Assembly: GCA_937958185.1 (NCBI GenBank)
Contig: CALFFN010000016.1
Span: 1-44,945, forward strand
Source: an uncultured Neglectibacter sp.
GTDB lineage: Bacteria > Bacillota > Clostridia > Oscillospirales > Acutalibacteraceae
DNA: 44,945 nucleotides
Reading direction: 5' to 3'
Shown: one piece after another, positions 1-6,271 of the stretch
Layout of the letters: each line of letters opens with the position of its first letter
How positions within the stretch are numbered: position 1 is the first letter of the stretch
Notes under the pieces: generated by a model
What the model saw: the letters and a program-made list of their open reading frames with translations, nothing else
Databases searched by the model: none
Told to the model about the DNA's origin: nothing
Position numbers and translations under genes: made by a program

Positions 1-243
1 GGGACGCTGGTGCGAACTGACCGAGCCGGCAGGCAAGAAACGTTTTTACGCCGATTTGGTCGCTACCAATTTTTCACGGTCAAAGGGAAAAGAATATTAT
101 TTTTGTAGTAGGACCGCAAAGAAAAAGAAGCTTCTGAAGACCGTGGCTTTTTCAGAAACTTTTTGCCGTTGGGAGAAAAAACGAAAAACCCAGGCAGGCT
201 CTGAGAAAAAGGCAAAATTTCTAAAAATTTTTATTGAAAGTTT
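1..243. other. Left-edge sequence without a supported gene
   Basis: No gene is supported here. Frame +1 is open from base 1 to a TAG at 106-108 and could be the last 35 codons of a gene truncated by the window edge, but its composition is not convincing. The rest is A/T-rich, and the short ORFs on both strands are lysine- or phenylalanine-rich by composition and lack ribosome binding sites. Confidence 0.4.
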
Positions 244-272
244 TTGACGCAAATAGATTTTGGCGTTATAAT
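244..272 (+). promoter_or_regulatory. Sigma-A-type promoter for the 72-aa protein
   Basis: A -35 box TTGACG (244-249) and a perfect -10 box TATAAT (267-272) are separated by exactly 17 bp. The small ORF starts about 31 bp downstream. Confidence 0.75.
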
Positions 273-303
273 GGAGACAAGAAAGCCATAAGGGGATAGA
301 GCC

Positions 304-522
304 ATGAGGTATTATGTGGTCAGGGTAAACGCTGTCCGCCATACGAAGGAGTATCGCGCGTCAAGAACCGTAAGCCGATGGACAGCGGACAAAAGCAAGG
401 CGTATGGATTTGCCAGCCGGCAGGTAGCGGAACTGCTGGCGGAGCGCGAGTGGCGCCTTCAGCACCCATGCTGGATAAATACGATCAAGTTCCGAATTGA
501 ACAGGCGGAGGACCGGGCATAG
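304..522 (+). CDS. Small basic hypothetical protein (72 aa)
   Basis: I do not recognise this family. It is a short, Arg/Lys-rich soluble protein without a signal peptide or membrane segment. Its centre is rich in Ala, Glu and Arg and is probably helical. It is judged real because a near-consensus promoter lies just upstream (TTGACG-17-TATAAT) and AAGGGGA sits at a normal distance from the ATG. It is monocistronic: the GH130 gene begins 182 bp later after its own leader hairpin. A housekeeping accessory or nucleic-acid-binding role would fit the charge but is only a guess. Confidence 0.6.
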   Translation: MRYYVVRVNAVRHTKEYRASRTVSRWTADKSKAYGFASRQVAELLAEREWRLQHPCWINTIKFRIEQAEDRA

Positions 523-653
523 CGGCTTTGAAGCTGCCTCAGGGAAAACCGACGCGCCGAAACAGAAAAAAGGCTTTTGCGAAAAGATTTTGAGATTCTG
601 CCGGAAGTGCCTTTTCTTTTCCAGAAAAAGGTGGTACAATGTCCGTATAAAGA

Positions 654-671
654 AAGGGCGGAAACGCCCTT
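654..671 (+). promoter_or_regulatory. Leader hairpin upstream of the GH130 gene
   Basis: AAGGGCG and CGCCCTT form a perfect 7-bp stem closed by a GAAA tetraloop. No T-tract follows, so it is a 5'-UTR stem rather than a terminator. A possible -10 (TACAAT, 635-640) lies just upstream without a clear -35. Confidence 0.5.
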
Positions 672-704
672 GGGTCAGGCAAAAACAGAGAGGAGCCTCT
701 TATT

Positions 705-1706
705 ATGGCAAAAATCATCGGTAGACCTGCATTACCCAACATGCCCTGGCAGGATAAACCCGCCGGGTACGACAAGCCCGTGTGGCGCTACACCGGGAAC
801 CCCATCATCAAGCGGGACGCGATCCCCACCTCCAACAGCATTTTCAACTCCGCCGTGGTCGTGTTTGGCGACGCTTACGCCGGGGTGTTCCGCTGCGATA
901 ACAGAGGGGTGGAAATGGACATTTTTGCCGGCTTCTCCAAGGACGGCATTCACTGGGAGATCAATCACGACCCCATCGTGTTTGAGGGGGAAAAGGACGT
1001 GATCCGCAAGGAATACCGTTACGATCCCCGGGTCTGCTTCATTGAGGACAGGTACTATATCACCTGGTGCAACGGCTATCACGGTCCCACCATCGGCGTG
1101 GGCTGGACCCAGGATTTCAAAACCTTCCACCAGCTGGAGAACGCTTTCCTGCCCTATAACCGCAACGGCGTGCTGTTCCCCCGGAAAATAGGTGGGAATT
1201 ACGCCATGGTCAGCCGCCCCAGCGACACCGGGCACACCCCCTTCGGCGACATTTTCTACAGTGAAAGTCCCGACCTGTGCTATTGGGGCAGGCACCGCTG
1301 GCTGTTCGGCACGGCAAACGGCTGGCAGAGTAAGAAAGTGGGTCCCGGACCTACCCCCATTGAGACGGACGAGGGCTGGCTGATGATCTATCACGGCGTG
1401 CTCAATTCCTGCAACGGCTTTGTCTACCGCTTCGGCGTGGCGCTGCTGGATATCGACCGCCCCTGGATCGTGAAGGAGCGCTGCAACTTCTATGTGTTCG
1501 GACCTGAGGAGCAGTATGAGCTGACCGGCGACGTGCCCAACGTCACCTTCCCCTGCGCCACCCTTACCGACCCGGAGACCGGGCGCATCACCATTTACTA
1601 TGGCGCTGCCGACACCGTGACCGGTCTGGCTTTCACCACCGTGGACGAGCTGCTTTCCTACATGAGAAAGTACCCCATGCCGGTAGGCGACCAGGAAAAT
1701 AAGTAA
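705..1706 (+). CDS. GH130 family beta-mannoside (mannooligosaccharide) phosphorylase-like protein
   Basis: The five-bladed-propeller GH130 signature is clear: an N-terminal GNPI motif (residues 31-34), then YDPR with the likely catalytic acid Asp107, a WCNGYHGPTIG segment, a GPGPTPIET segment near the middle, and YYGAADTVTGLA near the C-terminus. GH130 enzymes use inorganic phosphate to cleave terminal beta-linked mannose, releasing mannose-1-phosphate. The length of 333 aa is normal for the intracellular members, and no signal peptide is present. The start has GAGAGGAG at good spacing. The gene stands alone, with no transporter or mannose operon beside it, so the exact substrate (beta-1,4-mannobiose, mannosyl-GlcNAc or other) is not determined. 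Confidence 0.9.
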   Translation: MAKIIGRPALPNMPWQDKPAGYDKPVWRYTGNPIIKRDAIPTSNSIFNSAVVVFGDAYAGVFRCDNRGVEMDIFAGFSKDGIHWEINHDPIVFEGEKDVIRKEYRYDPRVCFIEDRYYITWCNGYHGPTIGVGWTQDFKTFHQLENAFLPYNRNGVLFPRKIGGNYAMVSRPSDTGHTPFGDIFYSESPDLCYWGRHRWLFGTANGWQSKKVGPGPTPIETDEGWLMIYHGVLNSCNGFVYRFGVALLDIDRPWIVKERCNFYVFGPEEQYELTGDVPNVTFPCATLTDPETGRITIYYGAADTVTGLAFTTVDELLSYMRKYPMPVGDQENK

Positions 1707-1725
1707 GTTTTTCTGTCACTATGAC

Positions 1726-1760
1726 AAAAAAGGCATACCCTCTGCGGGTATGCCTTTTTT
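1726..1760. terminator. Bidirectional intrinsic terminator
   Basis: A perfect 15-bp stem (1726-1740 with 1746-1760) closes on a 5-nt loop. It is flanked by A6 on the left and T6 on the right, so it can terminate both the GH130 gene and the convergent lipoprotein gene. Confidence 0.9.
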
Positions 1761-1780
1761 ACATTCAGGAACTGCGCTCC

Positions 1781-2434
1781 TTATTGCTTTTGCAGCAGGA
1801 CGTCCCGCACGAGGGAAAAGTGAAGCTCCACGCCGCCTGCCGGGTAATCCCCGTTTTTTTGAATACGGTATTCTATCCACTCAGCGGAATTCTGCTCACC
1901 ATTCAAGCTGAAACGGAACACCAGCTGCTTCTGGGCAGATTCCCAAAAATCCTGAAAGACAGTATCCGCCCCGCCTTTGGGGTACTCCATATTTGTGCCG
2001 CCCTGCCCGCTTTCCAAAAGATAGGAAAAAGGGGCGCCGAACTGGGCTTGGAACAGGTCGAAGCAGGCTCTGCATACGTCCTGTAATTCTTTTTCGTCCC
2101 CGCCGGGGAAAACCGTGTTTGCTGTAATATTTCCCACCATTCCGTAGCCGAAGGAAAGCTTCGTATCCAATTTTATTCCGCACCAGGAGTAGGGAGCGAG
2201 ATAGGTTTTGTAGGAGACGGTCTCATCGCCCTTTGTTTCCACAAGGTCGGACTCCTTCAAATCCAGCAGAGCAGCGGCGGCGTCTTCCCCGGGGGAGGAA
2301 AAAGCTTCCAGAAGCTTGTCCTCTACCGCTTGGGAAGCCCCGCGGATCTGCGTCACTTCAGGCGCACCGCCGCAGCCAGCCAGCAGGAAGCACAGCGAGA
2401 GACAGACGCAGAAGCTGGGAAGTAGTTTTTTCAT
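1781..2434 (-). CDS. Putative secreted lipoprotein (217 aa)
   Basis: The start is placed at the internal ATG at 2434 because GAGGAGG lies seven bases upstream; an open frame continues upstream without a ribosome binding site. The N-terminus MKKLLPSFCVCLSLCFLLAG followed by Cys is a classic lipoprotein signal with the lipobox LAGC, so the protein should be anchored to the outer face of the membrane. The mature part is acidic and has no domain I recognise. It is monocistronic and convergent with the GH130 gene. A solute-binding or stress role is possible, but nothing in the sequence decides it. Confidence 0.75.
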   Translation of the reverse strand: MKKLLPSFCVCLSLCFLLAGCGGAPEVTQIRGASQAVEDKLLEAFSSPGEDAAAALLDLKESDLVETKGDETVSYKTYLAPYSWCGIKLDTKLSFGYGMVGNITANTVFPGGDEKELQDVCRACFDLFQAQFGAPFSYLLESGQGGTNMEYPKGGADTVFQDFWESAQKQLVFRFSLNGEQNSAEWIEYRIQKNGDYPAGGVELHFSLVRDVLLQKQ

Positions 2435-2696
2435 ACAAAAACCTCCTCGACAAAAACGGAACAGGAAAAACCTGTGGTATGGACGCGACAGAATGATCCA
2501 CAGTATATTTATATTAAAAATAATTATACAGAGTTTTTGATAATTTGTCAATAAAGTTTTCCAATTTCTTTTTTATTTTGAAAGGACAACATGAAAAGCA
2601 AAGAAAGCAAAAGTGTTTTCAATGATTTGTTGAAAGGCAAACGGCAAATTTTTCTGAAACTTACAGATTTCCCAATCTGACAGGAAACGACAAAAA

Positions 2697-2727
2697 CTCC
2701 CCCTTGACAAAGAAAAGGGGGAGTTTT
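2697..2727. terminator. Bidirectional terminator after the XRE regulator
   Basis: CTCCCCCTT pairs with AAGGGGGAG around a short loop. T-rich runs lie on both outer sides, so it can act for the minus-strand XRE gene ending at 2750. Confidence 0.8.
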
Positions 2728-2749
2728 ATACTTTGTGTGAGGTTTATCG

Positions 2750-3073
2750 TCAAGACTTGCCAATTTTCATCAGGGACTGAAGAAAATGCCAGACGGCTTC
2801 CTGACTTTCATAAGAAGCTTGTTTCATAAATTCGGTCACACAGTCGTTAAGGGGCTTGTCCAGCTTTCCTGTGAAAAGATAATCCAAACTTACGGAAAAC
2901 AGCTCGCTGACTTTGAGATAGCTTTTTGGCGTAAGGCTGCTGGTCCCGTATTCTACCCGGGCAATCTGTTTCCCGGTAATGCCCAGATATTCGCCCAGCG
3001 CTTCCTGGGTCATTCCGTGCAGCTTTCTCAAATCTGCGATCCTTTTGCCAATGGCAAGCAAATCATATTCCAT
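2750..3073 (-). CDS. XRE-family helix-turn-helix regulator (107 aa)
   Basis: Residues 5-65 form a standard Cro/C1-type HTH: IGKRIADLRKLHGMTQEALG, then LGITGKQIARVEYG. This is followed by a short helical tail with no metal-binding or peptidase motif. It is transcribed divergently from a second XRE gene. A perfect 8-bp inverted repeat (ATGACCTA/TAGGTCAT, 3088-3107) lies directly upstream and contains a minus-strand TATAAT, so autoregulation is likely. The target genes are not evident; the partner XRE gene is the nearest candidate. Confidence 0.85.
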   Translation of the reverse strand: MEYDLLAIGKRIADLRKLHGMTQEALGEYLGITGKQIARVEYGTSSLTPKSYLKVSELFSVSLDYLFTGKLDKPLNDCVTEFMKQASYESQEAVWHFLQSLMKIGKS

Positions 3074-3087
3074 AAGTTCACCACCTG

Positions 3088-3107
3088 ATGACCTAATTAT
3101 AGGTCAT
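3088..3107. promoter_or_regulatory. Candidate operator overlapping the XRE promoter
   Basis: Perfect palindrome ATGACCTA-atta-TAGGTCAT. Read on the minus strand it includes TATAAT, so repressor binding would block the -10 box of the 2750-3073 gene. The matching -35 box is poor. Confidence 0.6.
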
Positions 3108-3126
3108 TTTCTTGGCAGTCTATACT

Positions 3127-3157
3127 GCATTTCGTGCGAAATATGGACATGAAATGC
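3127..3157. promoter_or_regulatory. Candidate operator for the plus-strand XRE gene
   Basis: GCATTTC (3127-3133) and GAAATGC (3151-3157) are inverted, and an inner ATTTC-gtgc-GAAAT repeat lies between them. The block is just upstream of the ribosome binding site of the 3184 gene and differs in sequence from the neighbouring operator. This suggests that each regulator has its own site. Confidence 0.4.
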
Positions 3158-3183
3158 GGAATTTTTAACAGGAGGATTTCAAA

Positions 3184-3480
3184 ATGAAACGCAAAAGTAA
3201 AAAAGGGGCTTCCCAGAAAAATCTGCAAAAGCAGCTTTCCGCTTCCCTGCGGACGCTGCGGCTCAATGTGGGTATGAAGCAAGAAACGGTGGCGGAGTTC
3301 CTGCACGTCTCGCGCTCCACCTATTCCTATTACGAAACGGGGGGCGCAACGCCCAGTGTGTTCACCCTGTACTCACTCTGCCAGCTTTACGATGTTCCCA
3401 TGGAGACATTTTTCGCGCCTGTTGCCGGGTTGTGTCCCGACAGACCTCGGGTGCGGGAGCGCTTGGAGCAAAATCGGTAA
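3184..3480 (+). CDS. XRE-family helix-turn-helix regulator (98 aa)
   Basis: After a basic N-terminal arm (about residues 1-20), residues 22-75 form an HTH: LRTLRLNVGMKQETVAEFL, then HVSRSTYSYYETG, then a FTLYSLCQLYDVPMETFF tail. AGGAGG lies seven bases before the ATG. It is divergent from the 2750-3073 XRE gene. The last third of the gene, together with its terminator, is duplicated 1.2 kb downstream (4618-4712). The two copies differ mostly at synonymous positions, which points to two alleles that evolved separately before being joined. Confidence 0.85.
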   Translation: MKRKSKKGASQKNLQKQLSASLRTLRLNVGMKQETVAEFLHVSRSTYSYYETGGATPSVFTLYSLCQLYDVPMETFFAPVAGLCPDRPRVRERLEQNR

Positions 3481-3530
3481 AATCAGCTTGTGTTTGAAAT
3501 GTGCCGCGCACAAAACACGCCCGGAACAGA

Positions 3531-3572
3531 AAAAGCCAAGCCTGCCGCCTTTGGACGGTGGGCTTGGCTTTG
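3531..3572. terminator. Terminator hairpin, copy 1
   Basis: AAAGCCAAGCC pairs with GGGCTTGGCTTT, with an inner CCGCC/GGACGG pairing. A run of seven T follows a few bases later. It lies between convergent genes, and the same hairpin recurs at 4764-4803. Confidence 0.75.
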
Positions 3573-3596
3573 AAGCGTTTTTTTGGGAGCGGCTGG

Positions 3597-3648
3597 CTAC
3601 TGATTCTTTGCTGTCAACTGCCCGCAGGCGGCGGAAATATCCGCGCCG
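3597..3648 (-). pseudogene. Remnant of the cfr-like gene 3' end
   Basis: On the minus strand this encodes ADISAACGQLTAKNQ and a stop, matching the C-terminus of the intact gene at 4828-5853 except for Thr in place of Ala. It is a by-product of the local duplication and cannot be expressed as a functional protein. Confidence 0.85.
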
Positions 3649-3720
3649 GGCGAGTTGGATAGGAAAAAAGCAGCCCCACGCCGCAAAGCGTGAAAGCTGC
3701 TGGTTTCCTATTGATTTATC

Positions 3721-3927
3721 CTATCTCGAAATTCCCATGTTTTGATAGTCTTGATCTGTCAACCGTGAAATTGGAATTTTATGCTTCAAGGAATACTGCC
3801 TGATGATAGCAAACTCTTTTTCCCCTTTCGGATTGCGCTTCAAAGTTCCGGGAGCAGCCACAAAACCACCTGCCTTTTCTGCGGCACGTTCCAGCTCCTG
3901 ACTTTCGATTAAAACCTTTTTCGTCAT
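3721..3927 (-). CDS. Small hypothetical protein (68 aa) of the inserted cassette
   Basis: I do not recognise this protein. It is short, charged and soluble: Lys/Glu-rich at the N-terminus, a Gly/Ala/Pro turn near residues 20-28, and a basic IIRQYSLKHKIPISRL stretch. It starts seven bases after the stop of the GNAT-like gene on the same strand, so the two are probably co-transcribed and translationally linked. Its base composition is more A/T-rich than its neighbours, in keeping with acquisition by transfer. Its pairing with a possible toxin-like or modification enzyme suggests a partner or immunity role, but this is only inference from position. Confidence 0.6.
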   Translation of the reverse strand: MTKKVLIESQELERAAEKAGGFVAAPGTLKRNPKGEKEFAIIRQYSLKHKIPISRLTDQDYQNMGISR

Positions 3928-3933
3928 GGTCTA

Positions 3934-4455
3934 TCATTCCTCCAGAGTATATGCTTCTAACAGCGTTTTTGCGTTTTCCTCATCAATAATCATTGAGTAT
4001 TGATGAGGTCTGCCTATCAATTTTGCCCCGAATTTTTCACTATAATGCTGCACTAGTTCCATGTTTTTGGCTTCAAAATAAATAAATCCGCCATATCCTG
4101 CCTGGTAGGATTTTTGAACCGCAATAGCAAACAGGTGACCGCCCACGCCATTATATATCTTATTTTCTCCTCTATTGTGAGGTGCGCTTTCAGCCAGCGA
4201 AAGATGGACGGCATAATTTTTCGGCTGTTCTTCAATAGCCACCAGCCCTTGAATCTGTGGGTCGTCTTTGACCGTCAATTTATATATTTGACTGTCCCTA
4301 AGGCTTTCATGATTCCAATTAAACAGCCACCCTTCCTTTTTCAGCCCTTTTCTGTCGGCAACAGATGAAAGACTATAGGTCGTATCAACAATATTTCCTG
4401 TTTGGCGTTCTACTAAGCAAGGAGTAAAATCATCAATTTGCACATCGACACCCAT
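3934..4455 (-). CDS. GNAT-like acetyltransferase domain protein, possibly 5'-truncated
   Basis: The 173-aa protein from ATG 4455 has a ribosome-binding GAGGGTGAG just upstream. Its C-terminal half resembles a GNAT fold: a VAIEEQPKNYAVHLSLAES strand pair, then GVGGHLFAIAVQKSYQAGYGG in the acetyl-CoA loop position, then a YFEAKNMELVQHYSEKFGAKL helix-strand unit. The canonical R/Q-x-x-G-x-G/A loop is only loosely kept. The reading frame stays open and protein-like upstream of 4455 to the duplication junction at 4617. The present gene may therefore be the C-terminal part of a larger ancestral protein cut by the rearrangement. It is followed at once by the 68-aa gene. The substrate is unknown. Confidence 0.6.
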   Translation of the reverse strand: MGVDVQIDDFTPCLVERQTGNIVDTTYSLSSVADRKGLKKEGWLFNWNHESLRDSQIYKLTVKDDPQIQGLVAIEEQPKNYAVHLSLAESAPHNRGENKIYNGVGGHLFAIAVQKSYQAGYGGFIYFEAKNMELVQHYSEKFGAKLIGRPHQYSMIIDEENAKTLLEAYTLEE

Positions 4456-4619
4456 AGTCTCACCCTCTATATTTATTATACCGTTTTTTGAGAATTTTTC
4501 AAGTGTTTCCACTGATTTGGAGTGCACTGTTTTAGCTTTCCTTGCTTGCGCTGCCTGCTGCCTATTCCACCTGGCGATAGAGAAACGGTCAGAGAGCCGT
4601 TTCAAGTTGTTTTCTTGTT

Positions 4620-4712
4620 TACGATGTTCCCATGGAGACATTTTTCGCACCGGTTGCAGGGCTGTATCCCGACAGGCAGCTGGTGCGGGAGCGCTTGGAA
4701 CAAAACCGGTAA
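4620..4712 (+). pseudogene. Headless fragment of an XRE regulator
   Basis: The last 30 codons of an XRE gene (YDVPMETFFAPVAGLYPDRQ and onward) are left without promoter, start or HTH. Compared with the intact gene at 3184-3480 it differs at three residues but at many synonymous sites. It therefore derives from a diverged allele rather than a recent copy. Confidence 0.85.
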
Positions 4713-4763
4713 AATCAGCTTATGTTTGAAATGCGCCGCTCCCAAAACACGCTCGGAACAGAA

Positions 4764-4803
4764 AAAGCCAAGCCTGCCGCTTTTGGACGGTGGGCTTGGC
4801 TTT
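4764..4803. terminator. Terminator hairpin, copy 2 (3' of the cfr-like gene)
   Basis: It has the same stem as at 3531-3572 with one base change in the loop region. It lies about 25 bp beyond the stop codon of the cfr-like gene, and in the minus direction A/T-rich sequence follows the stem. Confidence 0.75.
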
Positions 4804-4827
4804 GAAGCGTTTTTTGGGAGCGGCTGG

Positions 4828-5853
4828 CTACTGATTCTTTGCTGCCAACTGCCCGCAGGCGGCGGAAATATCCGCGCCGAACTGGGTACGGGCGGAGCAG
4901 CTGACACCTGCCCGGCGGAGGACCTGCAAAAATTCCTCCACCTGCCGTGGCTCGGGGGAACGGAATATCCCGCCGGCGTGGTCGGTTTCATTGCAGGGGA
5001 TCAGGTCCACATGGTACAGGGGAAGCTCCCGGGGATTCTGCCTGAGAAGCTGCGCCAGCTTCCGGGCATGGGCAGGGGAGTCGTTGATATTTTTGCAAAG
5101 GGTGTAGGCAAGGAACACCCGGCGGTGGCTGCGCCGGATATGGGCGTTTAACAGGGGAAGGACCTGCTCCATGGACCAGCGGTCTTCCACGGGCATCAGC
5201 TTTCGCCGCAGCTCCGGGGTGGGGGCGTGAAGGGAATAGGCCAGGTTGACCTGGGGAAATTCCAGGGTCAGCCGGCGAATGCCCGGCGCCACTCCAACGG
5301 TGGACACGGTAATGCGCCGCTGGCTCAGCCCGAAAAGCCGGGGGTCGGTCAGCAGGGAAAGCGCTTCAAATATATGGGGGTTCGCCAGCGGTTCCCCCAT
5401 GCCCATAAAGGAAACGCTGTCCAGCTCACAGCCCTGCAAATAGAAATAGAGAAGCTCCTCTGCAATCTCCCAGGCGGTAAGGTTCCGCAGTTTGCCCATA
5501 GCCCCGGTAGCGCAGAATTTGCACCCGAAGGCACAGCCGCATTGGGAGGAAATGCAGAAGGATTCCCAGCCCTTTTTATAGTGCAGCCGAACCGCTTCGA
5601 TCCTGCCGCCGCCCGGCAGCTCAAACAGCAGCTTATCCGCCTGCCCGGAGCGGCTTTCCCCAATGGGGCGCAGGGAAAGAACGCTGTCTCCCAGCTCCCG
5701 GCACAGCTTTTGCCGCAGGTCTTTGGGCAGGGCGGTCATGTCCTGAAACCGGGAAACGCGCTCCCGGAACACGGCGTGCAGGATCTGGCGGTATCGGTAA
5801 TCGGGCTGCTCCCAGCAGCCCAGAAGATTCTTACATTGTTCTAATTTTGTCAT
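4828..5853 (-). CDS. Cfr-type radical SAM 23S rRNA (adenine-C8) methyltransferase homologue
   Basis: The 341-aa radical SAM enzyme belongs to the RlmN/Cfr family. The cluster motif is C107-x3-C111-x2-C114, and the two catalytic cysteines are C100 (in WESFCISSQCGC) and C333 (in AACGQL). Relative to the Staphylococcus Cfr protein as I recall it (C105, C112, C116, C119, C338), every key cysteine is shifted by exactly five. Long stretches match Cfr rather than RlmN: EPDYR-type start, SRFQDM, GWESFCISSQCGC, DSVSFMGMGE, SLHAPTPELRRKLMP and QFGADISAACGQL. Cfr methylates A2503 at C8 and protects ribosomes from phenicols, lincosamides, oxazolidinones, pleuromutilins and streptogramin A. Activity here is inferred. 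It lies downstream of a MarR-MATE pair and behind an elaborate leader. An RlmN-like housekeeping role is the alternative. Confidence 0.85.
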   Translation of the reverse strand: MTKLEQCKNLLGCWEQPDYRYRQILHAVFRERVSRFQDMTALPKDLRQKLCRELGDSVLSLRPIGESRSGQADKLLFELPGGGRIEAVRLHYKKGWESFCISSQCGCAFGCKFCATGAMGKLRNLTAWEIAEELLYFYLQGCELDSVSFMGMGEPLANPHIFEALSLLTDPRLFGLSQRRITVSTVGVAPGIRRLTLEFPQVNLAYSLHAPTPELRRKLMPVEDRWSMEQVLPLLNAHIRRSHRRVFLAYTLCKNINDSPAHARKLAQLLRQNPRELPLYHVDLIPCNETDHAGGIFRSPEPRQVEEFLQVLRRAGVSCSARTQFGADISAACGQLAAKNQ

Positions 5854-5891
5854 GATCGGTTCTCCTTATAATAATTGCGAGGTAACCGATC
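5854..5891 (-). promoter_or_regulatory. Hairpin looping out the cfr-like ribosome binding site
   Basis: GATCGGTT (5884-5891 on the minus strand) pairs perfectly with AACCGATC (5861-5854), which directly abuts the ATG at 5853. The loop holds the Shine-Dalgarno AAGGAG (5862-5867). Folding would place the start codon against an 8-bp stem, so translation could depend on alternative pairing upstream, as in erm-type translational attenuators. Confidence 0.65.
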
Positions 5892-6012
5892 TTCCGGCGG
5901 TAAATGATCGCGGTGCGAGCATCTCAGAGAGCCCTGAACCGCAAGCGGTTTTCTCCAAGAAGGCAGCACTTAACGATCATCTTGATCATTTGCGCCTGCA
6001 GCGCTCATGAGA
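5890..6012 (-). repeat. Hairpin-rich segment resembling the mosaic intergenic repeat
   Basis: Read on the minus strand, this holds AGCGCTGCAGGCGC, then GAGAAAACCGCTTGCGGTT, a CAGG-CTCTCTGAG stretch and GCGATCATTT. The same order of blocks occurs at 9830-9950 (AAGCGCCGCAGGCGC, GAGAAAAGAG, a hairpin, CAGG-CTTTCTCAG, GCGATCATT). Similarity is visible but weak, so common origin is probable rather than proven. Confidence 0.45.
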
Positions 6013-6014
6013 AA

Positions 6015-6098
6015 TCAGGACAGGCAAAGAACCGCCGGGAAAACCGGCTTTGCTTGCCCTAAACGGCAAGCGATCACTTTGCGACAGAAAATCAACAT
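6015..6098 (-). CDS. Second leader ORF (27 codons) of the cfr-like gene
   Basis: ATG at 6098 opens 27 codons (MLIFCRKVIACRLGQAKPVF and seven more) ending in TGA at 6017-6015. An unusually strong Shine-Dalgarno, AAAGGAGG (6109-6116 on the minus strand), lies ten bases upstream. It sits just beyond the terminator, so it can be translated only from read-through transcripts. Its body contains two small stems (GCTTGCC/GGCAAGC and GCCGG/CCGGC). It is probably a regulatory uORF whose translation affects folding toward the cfr-like start. Confidence 0.6.
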   Translation of the reverse strand: MLIFCRKVIACRLGQAKPVFPAVLCLS

Positions 6099-6133
6099 GA
6101 CGGCGAAACCTCCTTTCGGAAAGTAACGGAAAG

Positions 6134-6174
6134 AAAAAAAGCAAGGTCACGAGAAGCACCTTCTCATGACCTTG
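6134..6174 (-). terminator. Leader terminator (attenuator) of the cfr-like transcript
   Basis: On the minus strand CAAGGTCATGAGAAG pairs with CTTCTCGTGACCTTG across a 3-nt loop and is followed by a run of seven T. It stands between the promoter and the cfr-like gene on the same strand, so it acts as an attenuator. The base of its left arm (6170-6174) also takes part in an alternative hairpin, 6170-6180 with 6190-6200. Confidence 0.85.
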
Positions 6175-6200
6175 TTTTACAGTTTCCAAGTAAAACAGGG
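6170..6200 (-). promoter_or_regulatory. Candidate antiterminator hairpin
   Basis: Minus-strand CCCTGTTTTAC and GTAAAACAAGG pair at 10 of 11 positions. The second arm shares its last five bases with the terminator stem, so the two structures compete. Confidence 0.55.
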
Positions 6201-6208
6201 AGAGACAG

Positions 6209-6271
6209 ATACTTTGCCACACAGAAAAATCACCGCAGACGCAGTGTGATTTTTACAGGTAAGCAAAGTAT
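6209..6271 (-). promoter_or_regulatory. Leader-ORF pairing elements
   Basis: ATACTTTGC inside the 8-codon leader ORF (6271-6263) is perfectly complementary to GCAAAGTAT (6217-6209). Between them lies a second perfect stem, 6246-6254 with 6225-6233 (AAAAATCAC/GTGATTTTT), which overlaps the leader stop codon. A ribosome halted in the leader would break these pairings. Confidence 0.65.

Larger units (their letters stand above)
3386..3648. repeat. Direct repeat, copy 1 (XRE 3' end + terminator + cfr-like 3' end)
   Basis: This 263-bp block aligns to 4618-4879 with about 18 substitutions and one 1-base indel, roughly 93% identity by hand count. It carries the XRE C-terminus, the shared terminator and the last codons of the cfr-like gene. 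The two copies bracket a cassette of about 970 bp. Confidence 0.95.
4618..4879. repeat. Direct repeat, copy 2
   Basis: This is the 262-bp partner of 3386-3648. It contains a headless XRE 3' fragment, the terminator and the genuine 3' end of the cfr-like gene. One run of T is one base shorter than in copy 1. Confidence 0.95.

Noticed and set aside
1..108. Truncated gene end in frame +1, or a fragment of mosaic block A (GAACTGACCGAG at 14-25)
   Set aside because: Only 35 codons without a recognisable family and a 12-base match; neither can be supported.
4456..4650. Extended N-terminus of the GNAT-like gene starting inside the repeat
   Set aside because: The upstream ATGs lie in repeat copy 2, antisense to the XRE fragment, so that start is a junction artefact. 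The internal ATG at 4455 has the ribosome binding site.
4828..5853. Annotation as the housekeeping RlmN
   Set aside because: The RlmN reading fits the radical SAM core, but the WESFCISSQCGC block, the short size and the constant five-residue offset to Cfr cysteines favour Cfr. RlmN is kept as the stated alternative.
5986..6222. 78-aa minus-strand ORF in the cfr-like leader
   Set aside because: It runs through the terminator hairpin and T-tract, has no ribosome binding site at its start, and is explained by the structured leader.
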